Assembly (NCBI GenBank): GCA_964448465.1
Contig: CAYUVY010000007.1
Span: 1-33,974, forward strand
DNA length: 33,974 nt
Direction: 5' to 3'
Source of the DNA: CAYTYZ01 sp964448465
GTDB taxonomy: Bacteria > Patescibacteriota > Microgenomatia > UBA12405
Shown one piece after another: positions 9,271 through 15,706 of the stretch. Each line of letters begins with the position of its first letter. Positions within the stretch are counted from its first letter, which is position 1. A program made the position numbers and the translations under genes. A model generated the notes under the pieces. It did not search any database. It was not told the DNA's origin and worked only from the letters and a program-made list of their open reading frames with translations.

Positions 9271-9294
9271 AACCCGCCAGCGGTTGCTGGCGGG
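9264..9294 (-). terminator. Rho-independent terminator of the lipoprotein gene
   Basis: Nine-base-pair stem CCCGCCAGC/GCTGGCGGG with a four-base loop (9273-9294). Read on the minus strand it is followed by TTTTATTTT, so it ends the gene at 9317-10348. On the plus strand only the A-rich side precedes it and no T run follows, so it does not look like a terminator for the plus-strand glycosyltransferase. Confidence 0.8.
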
Positions 9295-9316
9295 AAGCAA
9301 GGGCCAAATGTCTCTT

Positions 9317-10348
9317 TTATCTGGCTTGAGCTTGTCGATTGATTCTGGTGAAACCAACTGTTCCACCTTGTTGATCCTTGTATTCAAAATCGATGACACC
9401 GTTGTAGCAACCTCTTGGTCCGCAGCCTGTACTCAAACCATCTTGCCAGACCTTATCAGTGCTACCACTGCCCAAAGTAGCTCCACTTCGAGAAGATAAA
9501 CCAACAACAGTTTTCTTGGCGTTGTTGCGTACATCAGTCATCTGGTAATCTGCGGTTGTTATCTCTATGCCATTGGGTAGAGTAATTATGCCTGCGGTAA
9601 CGTGGCAACCTGGCAAAAGATCAAACTTTACTCTTGGGGCGACTGGACCTTCGGGGCAATCTTTGCCAGCTTTTTCTGGCTTGGGTGTTGCAGTAGGGGT
9701 AACAGCTATAAAGTCAATTGTTTCTGGGGAGATCACTACTCGTTTGACAAGTTTGCCGTTTTTATCCACATATACATCAACTACTTTTCCACAACCATTA
9801 TCATCACAACCTTCGCCACCATTTATTTCTAGCCTGTCATTTACCATAATTTCCGGATCAGTACTGTTAGTTATACCCATACCATCTGCGGGTGCATAGA
9901 CAAATAAAGTAGCTTTACCAGTATTGCGAATAACAATTACCTGGTTGGTTTCGTTCGGGTAATTAGAAAGAATATTACCGTCTTGATCTCTAATTTGGAG
10001 ATGACCACCATTTGCGGTGAGGCCTGGTTCAAGAGCGTAATTTATGCCTGGTTTAACACTCCAAGTGTGAATTTCCTTTTCAGCTTCTTTAGCTGGAGCA
10101 ACAGTGGGGTTAGCAGTAGCTTCGGGGGTTCTGGTAGGAGTGGCTGTTTGTGTTGGTGCGGGGGTAGATTCGACGACTAAGGTAGCTTGTGGGGCACGGG
10201 TACCGGAAGCTTCGGCAGCATCGGTGGCACGGGCTTGAGCAATGAATAATTGTTCGCGAACGGAAGGGGTGGGAGCAGGAGCGGCACAACCGGCCATGGT
10301 GGCTAAGGCAGCAAAGCCTGTGAGGAGATTTTTATTGAATTTGGACAT
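9317..10348 (-). CDS. Exported lipoprotein, unknown function
   Basis: A 343-residue protein with a lipoprotein signal: charged start MSKFNKN, hydrophobic core, and a lipobox ending TMAGC with the lipidated cysteine at residue 21. A Pro/Thr/Ala-rich linker follows (about 55-95, with repeats of the type TPAPTQTATPTRTP), then a globular region with GGHLQIRDQDGNILS, and a second Pro/Thr linker near residue 215. Cysteines occur in close pairs (GCDDNGCG; CGPRGC), suggesting disulfides outside the cell. I do not recognise the globular domains. A promoter TTGACA-16-TACACT at 10381-10408 gives a leader of about 25 bases without a clear Shine-Dalgarno sequence, unlike the leaderless-looking neighbours. 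Confidence 0.8.
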   Translation of the reverse strand: MSKFNKNLLTGFAALATMAGCAAPAPTPSVREQLFIAQARATDAAEASGTRAPQATLVVESTPAPTQTATPTRTPEATANPTVAPAKEAEKEIHTWSVKPGINYALEPGLTANGGHLQIRDQDGNILSNYPNETNQVIVIRNTGKATLFVYAPADGMGITNSTDPEIMVNDRLEINGGEGCDDNGCGKVVDVYVDKNGKLVKRVVISPETIDFIAVTPTATPKPEKAGKDCPEGPVAPRVKFDLLPGCHVTAGIITLPNGIEITTADYQMTDVRNNAKKTVVGLSSRSGATLGSGSTDKVWQDGLSTGCGPRGCYNGVIDFEYKDQQGGTVGFTRINRQAQAR

Positions 10349-10380
10349 GGATTATTTTTGTATAAATTTTTAAGTAGGCA

Positions 10381-10408
10381 AGTGTAGCATTTTCGAGCAT
10401 ATTGTCAA
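10381..10408 (-). promoter_or_regulatory. Sigma-70-type promoter of the lipoprotein gene
   Basis: On the minus strand: -35 TTGACA (10403-10408), 16-base spacer ending in TGC, and -10 TACACT (10381-10386), an extended -10 form. A start near 10374 would leave a leader of roughly 25 bases before the ATG at 10348. Confidence 0.6.
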
Positions 10409-10467
10409 GTTATGGGACGGTTGAATTGTACTTGTTGGAAAAGTAGGGGATTGTTCTTGGCGTGAAA

Positions 10468-10538
10468 ACAAAAAAATAGCCAGTAGAGAAAGAAGGTAGG
10501 GCAGAAGCGCTATCCTCTCCCTCTCTACTAGCTATTAT
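10468..10538 (-). ncRNA. Candidate small hairpin RNA with its own promoter and terminator
   Basis: On the minus strand the sequence folds as one long hairpin. The outer stem AATAGCTAGTAGAGA pairs with TCTCTACTGGCTATT (15 pairs, one of them G-U), then weaker pairs continue inward around a loop CGCTTCTGCC. Seven T residues follow directly (10470-10476). A consensus promoter lies just upstream at 10545-10573. The RNA would be about 65-70 nt. It could instead simply be the terminator of the gene ending at 10587, but the separate perfect promoter between that gene and the hairpin argues for an independent transcript. It does not match tmRNA, RNase P, 4.5S or 6S RNA as I know them. Confidence 0.6.
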
Positions 10539-10544
10539 AAGATA

Positions 10545-10573
10545 ATTATATGTCTCTATTATAGGTTTGTCAA
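10545..10573 (-). promoter_or_regulatory. Consensus sigma-70 promoter (TTGACA-17-TATAAT)
   Basis: Minus strand: TTGACA (10568-10573), a spacer of exactly 17 bases, TATAAT (10545-10550). Two further TATAAT boxes occur at 10558-10563 and 10534-10539. It is the best match to consensus that I found in the window and lies 13 bases after the stop codon of the preceding gene, with no protein gene directly downstream; the hairpin RNA candidate is. Confidence 0.75.
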
Positions 10574-10586
10574 GGGGTAGATGGCC

Positions 10587-11099
10587 TTAGTTTGGGGAAG
10601 AAGTGTGGAGGGTAAGACTGAACTCGGTTTGGCATGGACAAGCGTAGGTTTGACCGGAATTGAGTGGATTGGGGGCAAAACCATCGATTTTAAGCTGGGC
10701 CTGGATAGTAGACTGGTCTTGGGTGTTTACAAAGCCCCAGGCGTACTGAGTGGGATTGGTGGAGGTAAATTTGGCCTCACGTGCCCAACGATTTTGAGAG
10801 TCTTTTAGGTTGGTTTTGGGAAAGCTAGAGAGATAGTATAAAAGACTGGATTCTTGAGAAAAAGTTCTATTTTCGGTGGAGTAGCGCTGACTAGTGGGGT
10901 CGAGTCTTTGGGAAGAAAATTTTAAATTAGGGTAGGTAGCTTGCAAAATAGGCTCAATTTCTTGAATTTTACTGGCCAGGGGATCGAGAACACGCTTGCC
11001 AGGGTTGTATTTACTGGCTTTGAGTAGAAAGTACAAAGAAGCTAAGAGGCCCAAGATAATTAAGAGCAGGAGGAGAACTTTGGTTTTGGGGGCAGTCAT
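10587..11099 (-). CDS. Membrane-anchored hypothetical protein
   Basis: A 170-residue protein with an N-terminal anchor: MTAPKTK followed by a Leu/Ile-rich helix (about residues 8-26), then a polar domain predicted outside the membrane. The tail has a CPC motif (YACPCQTEF). The frame extends five codons further upstream to a TTG at 11114, but the ATG at 11099 is preferred: TAAGAT (11105-11110) ends five bases before it, and this start removes an overlap with the upstream gene. That box includes the stop codon of the upstream gene. No family recognised. Confidence 0.65.
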   Translation of the reverse strand: MTAPKTKVLLLLLIILGLLASLYFLLKASKYNPGKRVLDPLASKIQEIEPILQATYPNLKFSSQRLDPTSQRYSTENRTFSQESSLLYYLSSFPKTNLKDSQNRWAREAKFTSTNPTQYAWGFVNTQDQSTIQAQLKIDGFAPNPLNSGQTYACPCQTEFSLTLHTSSPN

Positions 11100-11107
11100 A
11101 ATTAATC

Positions 11108-11881
11108 TTAGCAAATTCTTGGACCTCTTTTTTCAAAAGTTGCCAAGTTTAGTCTGGTTTGTGGTGAGGTTATTCCAGATAGTTCGGAAGAAAATCCACG
11201 TTCTGCTAATTGTCTAAGAGCGAAGCTTACACAGCCATATGGGTTGTAGTTAGTGTCAACGGCTCCCTGGTTTTTTCGATCTTGTTTAAACTGAGCATAC
11301 TCATCTATCGGTGAATATTGCTTGTTTTTTGTTCTTGGTTCGATTGCAAACATGACTCCAGAGACTAAAACTCTGTTAACTAAAAATCTACGTAAAATTA
11401 GGGAAAAATTATCCCAGGTAATATTATCATTATACCTATCATTTGGTTTTTCGTATTGAATAAAAACTGGATCAGGGGTGGGGCTATTATATTGGGTGGG
11501 TACAAAATAAATATGGTCACCCCGAAGGTCAATACCGGCTCTGTCCATTAGTCTTACCGTCTGGAGGATATGGCTAGAAACTTCAAAGATTAAAGAAACT
11601 GGTTTGTGTGGATCTTGCGATCGGAGTAGACGCTCGTGGCCCGCCTTAGAGCGATCAAAAGTTGAATTGACCTGTTTGGCCGTTTCTGTTCCCTGCGGTG
11701 GAAAGTAATCGTAAAAATAGGGGTGAATAATGGCTCTTGCTAATCCTCCTTGTGAGGCTATTTTTTCAGATAAGCACGCTTCTTGAGTCGGGGATAGTTT
11801 AGAAAGTATGTTGAAAACAGATCCTTCCGTGGAATACATGTTATATGTGGTGGCAGAAGAAGATAATCCGATAGTATACAA
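11108..11881 (-). CDS. Hypothetical protein; start uncertain, possible frameshift
   Basis: A frame of up to 257 residues with no family that I recognise. It has charged and polar character and a C-terminal segment GCVSFALRQLAERGF that could be a helix with a conserved cysteine. The only start giving full length is a TTG at 11881. An ATG at 11886-11888, preceded by TAATTT at the usual five-base spacing, is out of frame by one base because of a run of six Ts (11880-11885 on this strand); with five Ts it would read MFLYTIG straight into this protein. An internal ATG at 11839 is a further alternative. The 3' end abuts the next gene. Confidence 0.5.
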   Translation of the reverse strand: MYTIGLSSSATTYNMYSTEGSVFNILSKLSPTQEACLSEKIASQGGLARAIIHPYFYDYFPPQGTETAKQVNSTFDRSKAGHERLLRSQDPHKPVSLIFEVSSHILQTVRLMDRAGIDLRGDHIYFVPTQYNSPTPDPVFIQYEKPNDRYNDNITWDNFSLILRRFLVNRVLVSGVMFAIEPRTKNKQYSPIDEYAQFKQDRKNQGAVDTNYNPYGCVSFALRQLAERGFSSELSGITSPQTRLNLATFEKRGPRIC

Positions 11882-11952
11882 AAAACATAAACAAAATTAC
11901 AGTAAGGGCGTAATTTGTGGGATAAAGATAAAAACGAAGACAAGTGTGCCTT

Positions 11953-11967
11953 CCTGCGGTAGGCAGG
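11953..11967. repeat. Small hairpin CCTGC...GCAGG overlapping the tRNA-Trp 3' end
   Basis: CCTGC (11953-11957), five-base loop, GCAGG (11963-11967). On the tRNA strand it begins inside the last bases of tRNA-Trp (C70, C71, T72 and the discriminator) and continues as the trailer. Its core resembles the palindrome at 22908-22924, so it may be a member of one short repeat family. Confidence 0.5.
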
Positions 11968-12034
11968 CTCGCTAGGAATCGGACCTAGAATAAAGGTTTT
12001 GGAGACCTCTGTGATACCATTTCACCACGAGCCT
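11964..12034 (-). tRNA. tRNA-Trp (anticodon CCA)
   Basis: Full cloverleaf by eye: acceptor AGGCTCG with CGAGCCT (7 pairs), D arm with TGGTA loop bases, anticodon stem GAGGT/ACCTT with loop CTCCAAA (anticodon CCA), T arm CTAGG/CCTAG, discriminator G. No CCA tail is encoded. The sequence upstream contains TGCTAAAAT, an extended -10 form. A damaged second copy of its 5' half lies directly upstream at 12074-12134, and a small hairpin overlaps its 3' end. Confidence 0.92.
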
Positions 12035-12073
12035 AAATCTAGGTCAATTTTAGCATGGATTTGTCGAAAAAAG

Positions 12074-12134
12074 ATTTTATTGGAGACCTCTGTGATACTC
12101 CACCATAGGCGGACAGGCATTTGCCTACTAGTCT
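12074..12134 (-). pseudogene. Broken tRNA-Trp copy with palindromic insertion
   Basis: Duplicate of the 5' half of tRNA-Trp: nineteen bases around the D stem and anticodon loop (12080-12098) are identical to 11999-12017. The copy also shares the upstream flank (AAATCT...TTTAGCATG on the plus strand). Between the acceptor 5' strand (AGACTAGT, itself mutated) and the D stem lie about 21 extra bases that form two small hairpins: AGGCA/TGCCT, and TCCGCC/GGTGGA, whose right arm reuses tRNA bases. The copy stops after the anticodon loop in an A/T run; it has no T arm or 3' acceptor strand, so it cannot be a tRNA. Confidence 0.75.
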
Positions 12135-12192
12135 AAATCTTGCTGAAATTTAGCATGAAACACGATTAGTGGATCAGGAGTGGGTTTGGGAT

Positions 12193-12206
12193 TATAATGG
12201 GTTATG
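12193..12206 (+). promoter_or_regulatory. TATAAT box with leaderless spacing before the Nudix gene
   Basis: TATAAT (12193-12198), five bases, ATG (12204). A transcription start seven bases or so downstream of a -10 box would fall on or next to the A of the start codon. There is no purine-rich ribosome site. It is one of the clearest examples of a pattern seen across the window. Confidence 0.6.
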
Positions 12207-12623
12207 GGGTTTTTGCCAGAGACACAGTATCAAGATGTATTTTCTAAAGTACCAAGATTGTGTGTAGATTTTTTGGTAGAACATAATGGTAAGTATTTGC
12301 TAACCAGACGGGAAGAAATGCCCGGAAAGGGCAAGTGGCATATACCGGGCGGAAGGGTACAATTTAGGGAAACTTTGATGCAAGCCCTGGAGAGGATTTC
12401 ACGAAGGGAACTGGGATATTTGATTAGTCCGAACAAAATGCTTGGCTATGTGGAAAATACAGACGAAGAGGGGCGAGGGCTACATTCGGTATCGGTAGTT
12501 TTTTTGTGCCAAATGGCAGATCCAAAATTCCATGAAAACTTGTTGACTGAAAATATGGGATTATTCCAAAAGCCTCCGGAGGACATGTTGGAAGAGCACA
12601 AGGGATTTATCGAAAATTTATAG
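12204..12623 (+). CDS. Nudix hydrolase, GDP-mannose mannosyl hydrolase-like
   Basis: A 139-residue Nudix protein. Its Nudix box (residues 50-71, GRVQFRETLMQALERISRRELG) departs from the classical GX5EX7REUXEEXGU: isoleucine replaces the glutamate after R64 and arginine stands at the first position of the EE pair, with E69 kept. E. coli GDP-mannose mannosyl hydrolase, as I remember it, has the same kind of altered box (GGRVQKDE...ERLTMAELG), so hydrolysis of a GDP-sugar is a fair guess. WHIPGGRV just before the box also matches that group. Nearby galE and a mannosyltransferase-like gene fit nucleotide-sugar metabolism. Confidence 0.75.
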   Translation: MGFLPETQYQDVFSKVPRLCVDFLVEHNGKYLLTRREEMPGKGKWHIPGGRVQFRETLMQALERISRRELGYLISPNKMLGYVENTDEEGRGLHSVSVVFLCQMADPKFHENLLTENMGLFQKPPEDMLEEHKGFIENL

Positions 12624-12630
12624 AAACGAG

Positions 12631-12702
12631 TGGACCTAATGGGACTTGAACCCATAACCTTCCCCATGCCATGGGGACGCTCTACCATTGAGCCATAGGC
12701 CC
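12631..12702 (-). tRNA. tRNA-Ala (anticodon GGC)
   Basis: Cloverleaf by eye: acceptor GGGCCTA with TAGGTCC, giving a G3-U70 wobble pair, the classic identity element for alanyl-tRNA synthetase. The anticodon stem is TCCCC/GGGGA with loop ATGGCAT (anticodon GGC), the T arm ATGGG/CCCAT, discriminator A. No CCA is encoded. It lies between the Nudix gene and the deaminase-like gene, on the opposite strand. Confidence 0.93.
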
Positions 12703-12747
12703 GGATTGGGTAGTATAGTTTATTAGAAGTTAGTATTCAAGAAAGAT

Positions 12748-13233
12748 ATGAAAAAGACTAAAAAATATGTTCGACCAAGTTGGGATGATTATTTTATGGA
12801 TTTGGTGCATGCTGTTTCAGCTCGGGGTACTTGTGATAGGGGTAGGTGTGGAGCTGTAGCGATAAAAAATAAGCAGGTTTTAGCTACCGGTTATGTGGGT
12901 TCTCCGGTGGGAATGCCACATTGTGATGATGTTGGTCACGAGTTAAAAAAAGTGACACATGCAGACGGACACACCAGTGAACATTGTATGCGAACGGTGT
13001 ATGCGGAGCAGAACTTGATCTGCCAAAGTGCTAAAAATGGAGTGTCGATGGATGGAGCAACTGTGTATACTCTGATGACACCGTGTCGAACCTGTGCCAT
13101 GTTGTTAATTAATTCAGGAGTCAAAAAGGTAGTTTGTGAAAAAAAGTATCACGCAGGTAAAGAATGTGAGTTGATGTTTAAAAAAGCTAAGGTTAAACTG
13201 GAGTTTGTAACTAAAGAATTAATGAAATATTGA
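12748..13233 (+). CDS. dCMP deaminase-like protein (ComEB family), zinc-ligand His replaced by Tyr
   Basis: A 161-residue protein of the cytidine/deoxycytidylate deaminase fold; dCMP deaminase makes dUMP for thymidylate synthesis. The C-terminal PCRTC motif (C113, C116) supplies two zinc ligands. The other half of the site is normally H-A-E; here it is Y85-A-E87 (CMRTVYAEQN), so the catalytic glutamate is kept but the histidine ligand is tyrosine. Extra Cys/His residues (C29, C34, C59, H64, H71, H75, H79, C80) match a second zinc site known in this family. Either it binds zinc differently or it is inactive. A weak purine-rich stretch (AAGAAAG) precedes the ATG; the nearest -10-like box is eleven bases away. 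Confidence 0.8.
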   Translation: MKKTKKYVRPSWDDYFMDLVHAVSARGTCDRGRCGAVAIKNKQVLATGYVGSPVGMPHCDDVGHELKKVTHADGHTSEHCMRTVYAEQNLICQSAKNGVSMDGATVYTLMTPCRTCAMLLINSGVKKVVCEKKYHAGKECELMFKKAKVKLEFVTKELMKY

Positions 13234-13246
13234 GGTAGAATAATGT

Positions 13247-14323
13247 ATGAAGATGCTTTTGCTGTGGATCGGGATAATGGTTTGTTTGGGCTCGATAAAT
13301 TTTTTTAGAATAAATCCAAAACTAGATTTTACTTTTATAAATACAGGTCTGGTTAGTCACTCGAGGTTTAAGTTTTTGATGCCTTGGGCGAATTTTGACG
13401 GAGTGCATTATGAGGAAATTGCCAAAGAGGGATATAGAGATCCGTTGCAAGCATTTTTTCCTATGTATCCATTACTAATGAACATTATTAGCAAGGTAAC
13501 TGGAATAGAGTTGTGGTTAGCTGGTTTGGCAATTAGTTGGATTTGTTTGGTTTTGGGGACTTTAATTTGGCAAAGGGTAATGGGTAAGAATTGGCTATGG
13601 TTTTTGGTTTATCCACTGAGCTTTTACTTTTTGGCAGTGTATACAGAAAGCTTGTTTTGGTTAATGTTGGGTTTATATATTTTAAGTATTAAAAATAAAA
13701 AATATGGGTTGGCCATGGTAATTGGTATTGTCTTGGGGTTAACCAGATTGATTGGGGTGGTGACTTTGGTTATTCCCTTGATACTTTGGGTGGAAAAGAA
13801 AAATAGTGGCCTGTGGCTGGCGATAACTGGCCCAATATTGGGACTAGTTAGTTATATGGCCTATTTACAGGCTAAGTTTGGAAACGCATGGCTTATGGTT
13901 AGCGCAGTTTCTCAATTTAATACGGGCAGAAAGGTGAGTACTTTAACCTTATTTCCTCAAGTTATTTGGAGATATTTAAAAATTCTGGTTACGGCCAGAG
14001 TGGACTTTGTTTATTTTATGGCTTTGCTGGAACTGGTTATGTTTTTGGGACTTTTGGCTTTGTTTGCTTGGGGACTAATTAAATTTTGGCAGGATAAAAA
14101 ATATTTGGAGTTAGGAGTGATAATATTTTCCACAATTTCTTTGATTTTACCGACAACCACGGGAACTTTTACTTCTCTGCCTAGGTATGGCTTGCTGCTG
14201 GCTGGGTATGTATTTTTAGTACCAAGACTTGATAAAAGGTTGCAAATTATTCTGTTCGGATTAGGGTTGGGTTTGCAAATAGTTCTAGTGAGTTTCTTTT
14301 TGCGAGGCTGGTTTACGGGCTAA
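13247..14323 (+). CDS. PIG-V-like mannosyltransferase (GT-C membrane protein)
   Basis: A 358-residue polytopic protein with about nine hydrophobic helices. The first extracytoplasmic loop has NFDGVHYEEIAKEGY and then AFFPMYPLLM, which fits the PIG-V/GT76 pattern W-x-WDGxHYxxIAxxGY...FFPLYP, where the aspartate is the presumed catalytic residue. Near the C-terminus LPRYGLLLAGY matches the conserved RY motif. Eukaryotic PIG-V adds mannose to GPI; bacterial relatives are thought to use polyprenyl-phosphate sugars, so a surface-glycan role is inferred. TAGAAT (13236-13241) ends five bases before the ATG. It ends two bases from the convergent small gene. Confidence 0.78.
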   Translation: MKMLLLWIGIMVCLGSINFFRINPKLDFTFINTGLVSHSRFKFLMPWANFDGVHYEEIAKEGYRDPLQAFFPMYPLLMNIISKVTGIELWLAGLAISWICLVLGTLIWQRVMGKNWLWFLVYPLSFYFLAVYTESLFWLMLGLYILSIKNKKYGLAMVIGIVLGLTRLIGVVTLVIPLILWVEKKNSGLWLAITGPILGLVSYMAYLQAKFGNAWLMVSAVSQFNTGRKVSTLTLFPQVIWRYLKILVTARVDFVYFMALLELVMFLGLLALFAWGLIKFWQDKKYLELGVIIFSTISLILPTTTGTFTSLPRYGLLLAGYVFLVPRLDKRLQIILFGLGLGLQIVLVSFFLRGWFTG

Positions 14324-14325
14324 GA

Positions 14326-14493
14326 CTATCGGACTCCACGGTGGAGAGTGGGCATGGGGAAACGCTGATTTTTGCCAAATTTACCGCCAAAATTTGGCTT
14401 GGTAAAAACTGGTTTGGTAAAGTTGGTTTTGGCAGCAGGCGGAGTAGGAACTGGGGGAGCTGCGGGAGCAACGGGTTTGGTCTTGTTGGTCAT
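14326..14493 (-). CDS. Small proline-rich basic protein
   Basis: A 55-residue frame: ATG at 14493, TAG at 14326-14328. It is Pro/Ala-rich at first (KPVAPAAPPVPTPPAAK), then Phe/Gly/Lys-rich with a short internal repeat (NFTKPVF, TKPNFGGKFGKN) and a basic end. The protein is likely unstructured and may bind RNA or protein; that is only a guess from composition. It follows the EpmA-like gene by 12 bases on the same strand, and TAGACT lies four bases before the ATG. I believe similar short Phe/Gly/Pro peptides occur in other CPR genomes but could not check. Coding status is supported by tight packing between two genes. Confidence 0.6.
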   Translation of the reverse strand: MTNKTKPVAPAAPPVPTPPAAKTNFTKPVFTKPNFGGKFGKNQRFPMPTLHRGVR

Positions 14494-14505
14494 AGTTAGT
14501 CTATT

Positions 14506-15519
14506 TTACAACATTTCTGCGGTGGGGAAATAAACAACCTCATTAATATTGTCGGTTTGAGCAAAAAGCATGGCCAGGCGCTCGATGCCAATGGCAATGC
14601 CAGAACAAGGTGGAAGATGTTTTAAGGCCTCAATTAGATCGGTATCAATCGGGTGAGTGGGAAGGCCTTGGGATTGTTTTTCTTCTTGGGTAAGTTGGAA
14701 ATTTTTAAGTTGGATCTCGGGGTCGGTTAGTTCGGTGTAGCAATTGCCAAATTCTAGACCTTGAATATAAAACTCAAAGCGTTGGCCATAGCGTGGATCG
14801 AGACAAGGCTGACAGAGGGTGGAGATTTGAGCAGGATAATCGTAGACAATAATTGGCCTGTCTTTGGGTAAATTTGGTTCAATTTCGTTCATCCAGATTT
14901 GGTTAAATAATGGCTCCCAGGTAGTTACATCGTCTACATTATATTTTTTGGCCTTGGCGGTTTGGATAATAGACTCGGTAGTAAGATTTTCATCCAGATT
15001 AATTTGAGCATATTTTTGAAAAAGTTCTTTAACCGTAGTTTCCTGCCAAAGATCAAAATCTATAGTTTGTTTAAGCTTACTAACCAAGTCTGGATCGAGA
15101 TTAGCTAGAAAATAAGCAAAAAGTTGTTGGATGGTCTTGGCGACATCCTTGTAATCGTGTCCCACTTCGTAAAATTCCAACATGTTAAATTCCAAGTTGT
15201 GGGTGGGTCCAACGTCTTCTAAGTCGCGGACACATTTGGCAATCGTAAAGCAATTGCCAGAGCCGGCGGCTAGTAACTTTTTGGCGGAGGATTCGGGAGA
15301 AGGGGAGAGATAGAACACTTTTTGTTTATATTGCCAAGTGGCAGGAGTAAGGTATATGTTGGGTTCTTCGGGATAAGAGGTATTAAGAATGGGTCCATCG
15401 AATTCCAAAAAATGACGATCCCAAAAGAATTGGCGAATAAGACGCATAAGGTCAGATTTGACCTGAAAAGATTGCCAAGAGAGGGATTTATTTTGTAGCT
15501 TTTGCCAATTTTTAAGCAT
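14506..15519 (-). CDS. Class II lysyl-tRNA-synthetase-like catalytic domain (EpmA/GenX-like)
   Basis: A 337-residue class II synthetase core without the N-terminal OB anticodon-binding domain of full LysRS (about 500 residues). Visible are a motif 2 region (FTIAKCVRDLEDVGPTHN, then FNMLEFYEV, about residues 92-118) and motif 3 (GIAIGIERLAMLF, about 307-319). Size and domain content match EpmA (PoxA/GenX), which attaches beta-lysine to elongation factor P. Whether an EF-P target and the partner EpmB exist is not visible here. Its ATG shares one base with the stop of rpmG (TAATG), so translation is probably coupled to L33. It could also act on other amino acids. Confidence 0.75.
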   Translation of the reverse strand: MLKNWQKLQNKSLSWQSFQVKSDLMRLIRQFFWDRHFLEFDGPILNTSYPEEPNIYLTPATWQYKQKVFYLSPSPESSAKKLLAAGSGNCFTIAKCVRDLEDVGPTHNLEFNMLEFYEVGHDYKDVAKTIQQLFAYFLANLDPDLVSKLKQTIDFDLWQETTVKELFQKYAQINLDENLTTESIIQTAKAKKYNVDDVTTWEPLFNQIWMNEIEPNLPKDRPIIVYDYPAQISTLCQPCLDPRYGQRFEFYIQGLEFGNCYTELTDPEIQLKNFQLTQEEKQSQGLPTHPIDTDLIEALKHLPPCSGIAIGIERLAMLFAQTDNINEVVYFPTAEML

Positions 15520-15698
15520 TACTTAAGTTTACTGCTTTCTTTGTGTTCGGTACGCTTTTTACACCAGTTGCAATATTTGACTAGTTTAAGTTTGTCAGGG
15601 GTATTGGTTTTGTTGCGGGAAGTGATGTAATTTTGAGCTCCACAAACAGTGCAAAGAAGTCCTAGCATGAGTCTGGGTGTTTTTTTCTTGTCGGCCAT
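15519..15698 (-). CDS. rpmG: Large ribosomal subunit protein bL33
   Basis: A 59-residue basic protein. CTVC (C16, C19) and CNWC (C43, C46) form the four-cysteine zinc ribbon of the zinc-binding type of L33. The core NYITSRNKTNTPDKLKLVKYC is typical (compare 'NYxTxKNKRNxPxRLELKKYC'). Extended -10 TGCTATAAT (15706-15714) ends seven bases before the ATG, and its TAA is the stop codon of the upstream SGNH gene. The stop of rpmG overlaps the start of the EpmA-like gene by one base. Confidence 0.92.
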   Translation of the reverse strand: MADKKKTPRLMLGLLCTVCGAQNYITSRNKTNTPDKLKLVKYCNWCKKRTEHKESSKLK

Positions 15699-15706
15699 AG
15701 GTCAAA

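Noticed and set aside
9273..9294. Terminator for the plus-strand glycosyltransferase ending at 9270
   Set aside because: No T run follows on the plus strand; the T run is on the minus strand, after the lipoprotein gene.
9567..9899. Plus-strand frames opposite the lipoprotein gene
   Set aside because: They are shadows of a gene with a clear lipobox, linkers and terminator.
11999..12098. att-site pair of an integrated element at tRNA-Trp
   Set aside because: The 19-base repeat covers the tRNA 5' half, is only 81 bases apart and encloses no integrase or cargo; a decayed duplication fits better.
14506..15519. Full lysyl-tRNA synthetase
   Set aside because: Only the class II catalytic core is present (337 residues) and the N-terminal anticodon-binding domain is missing, with an intact start overlapping rpmG. 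EpmA-like is the better call.
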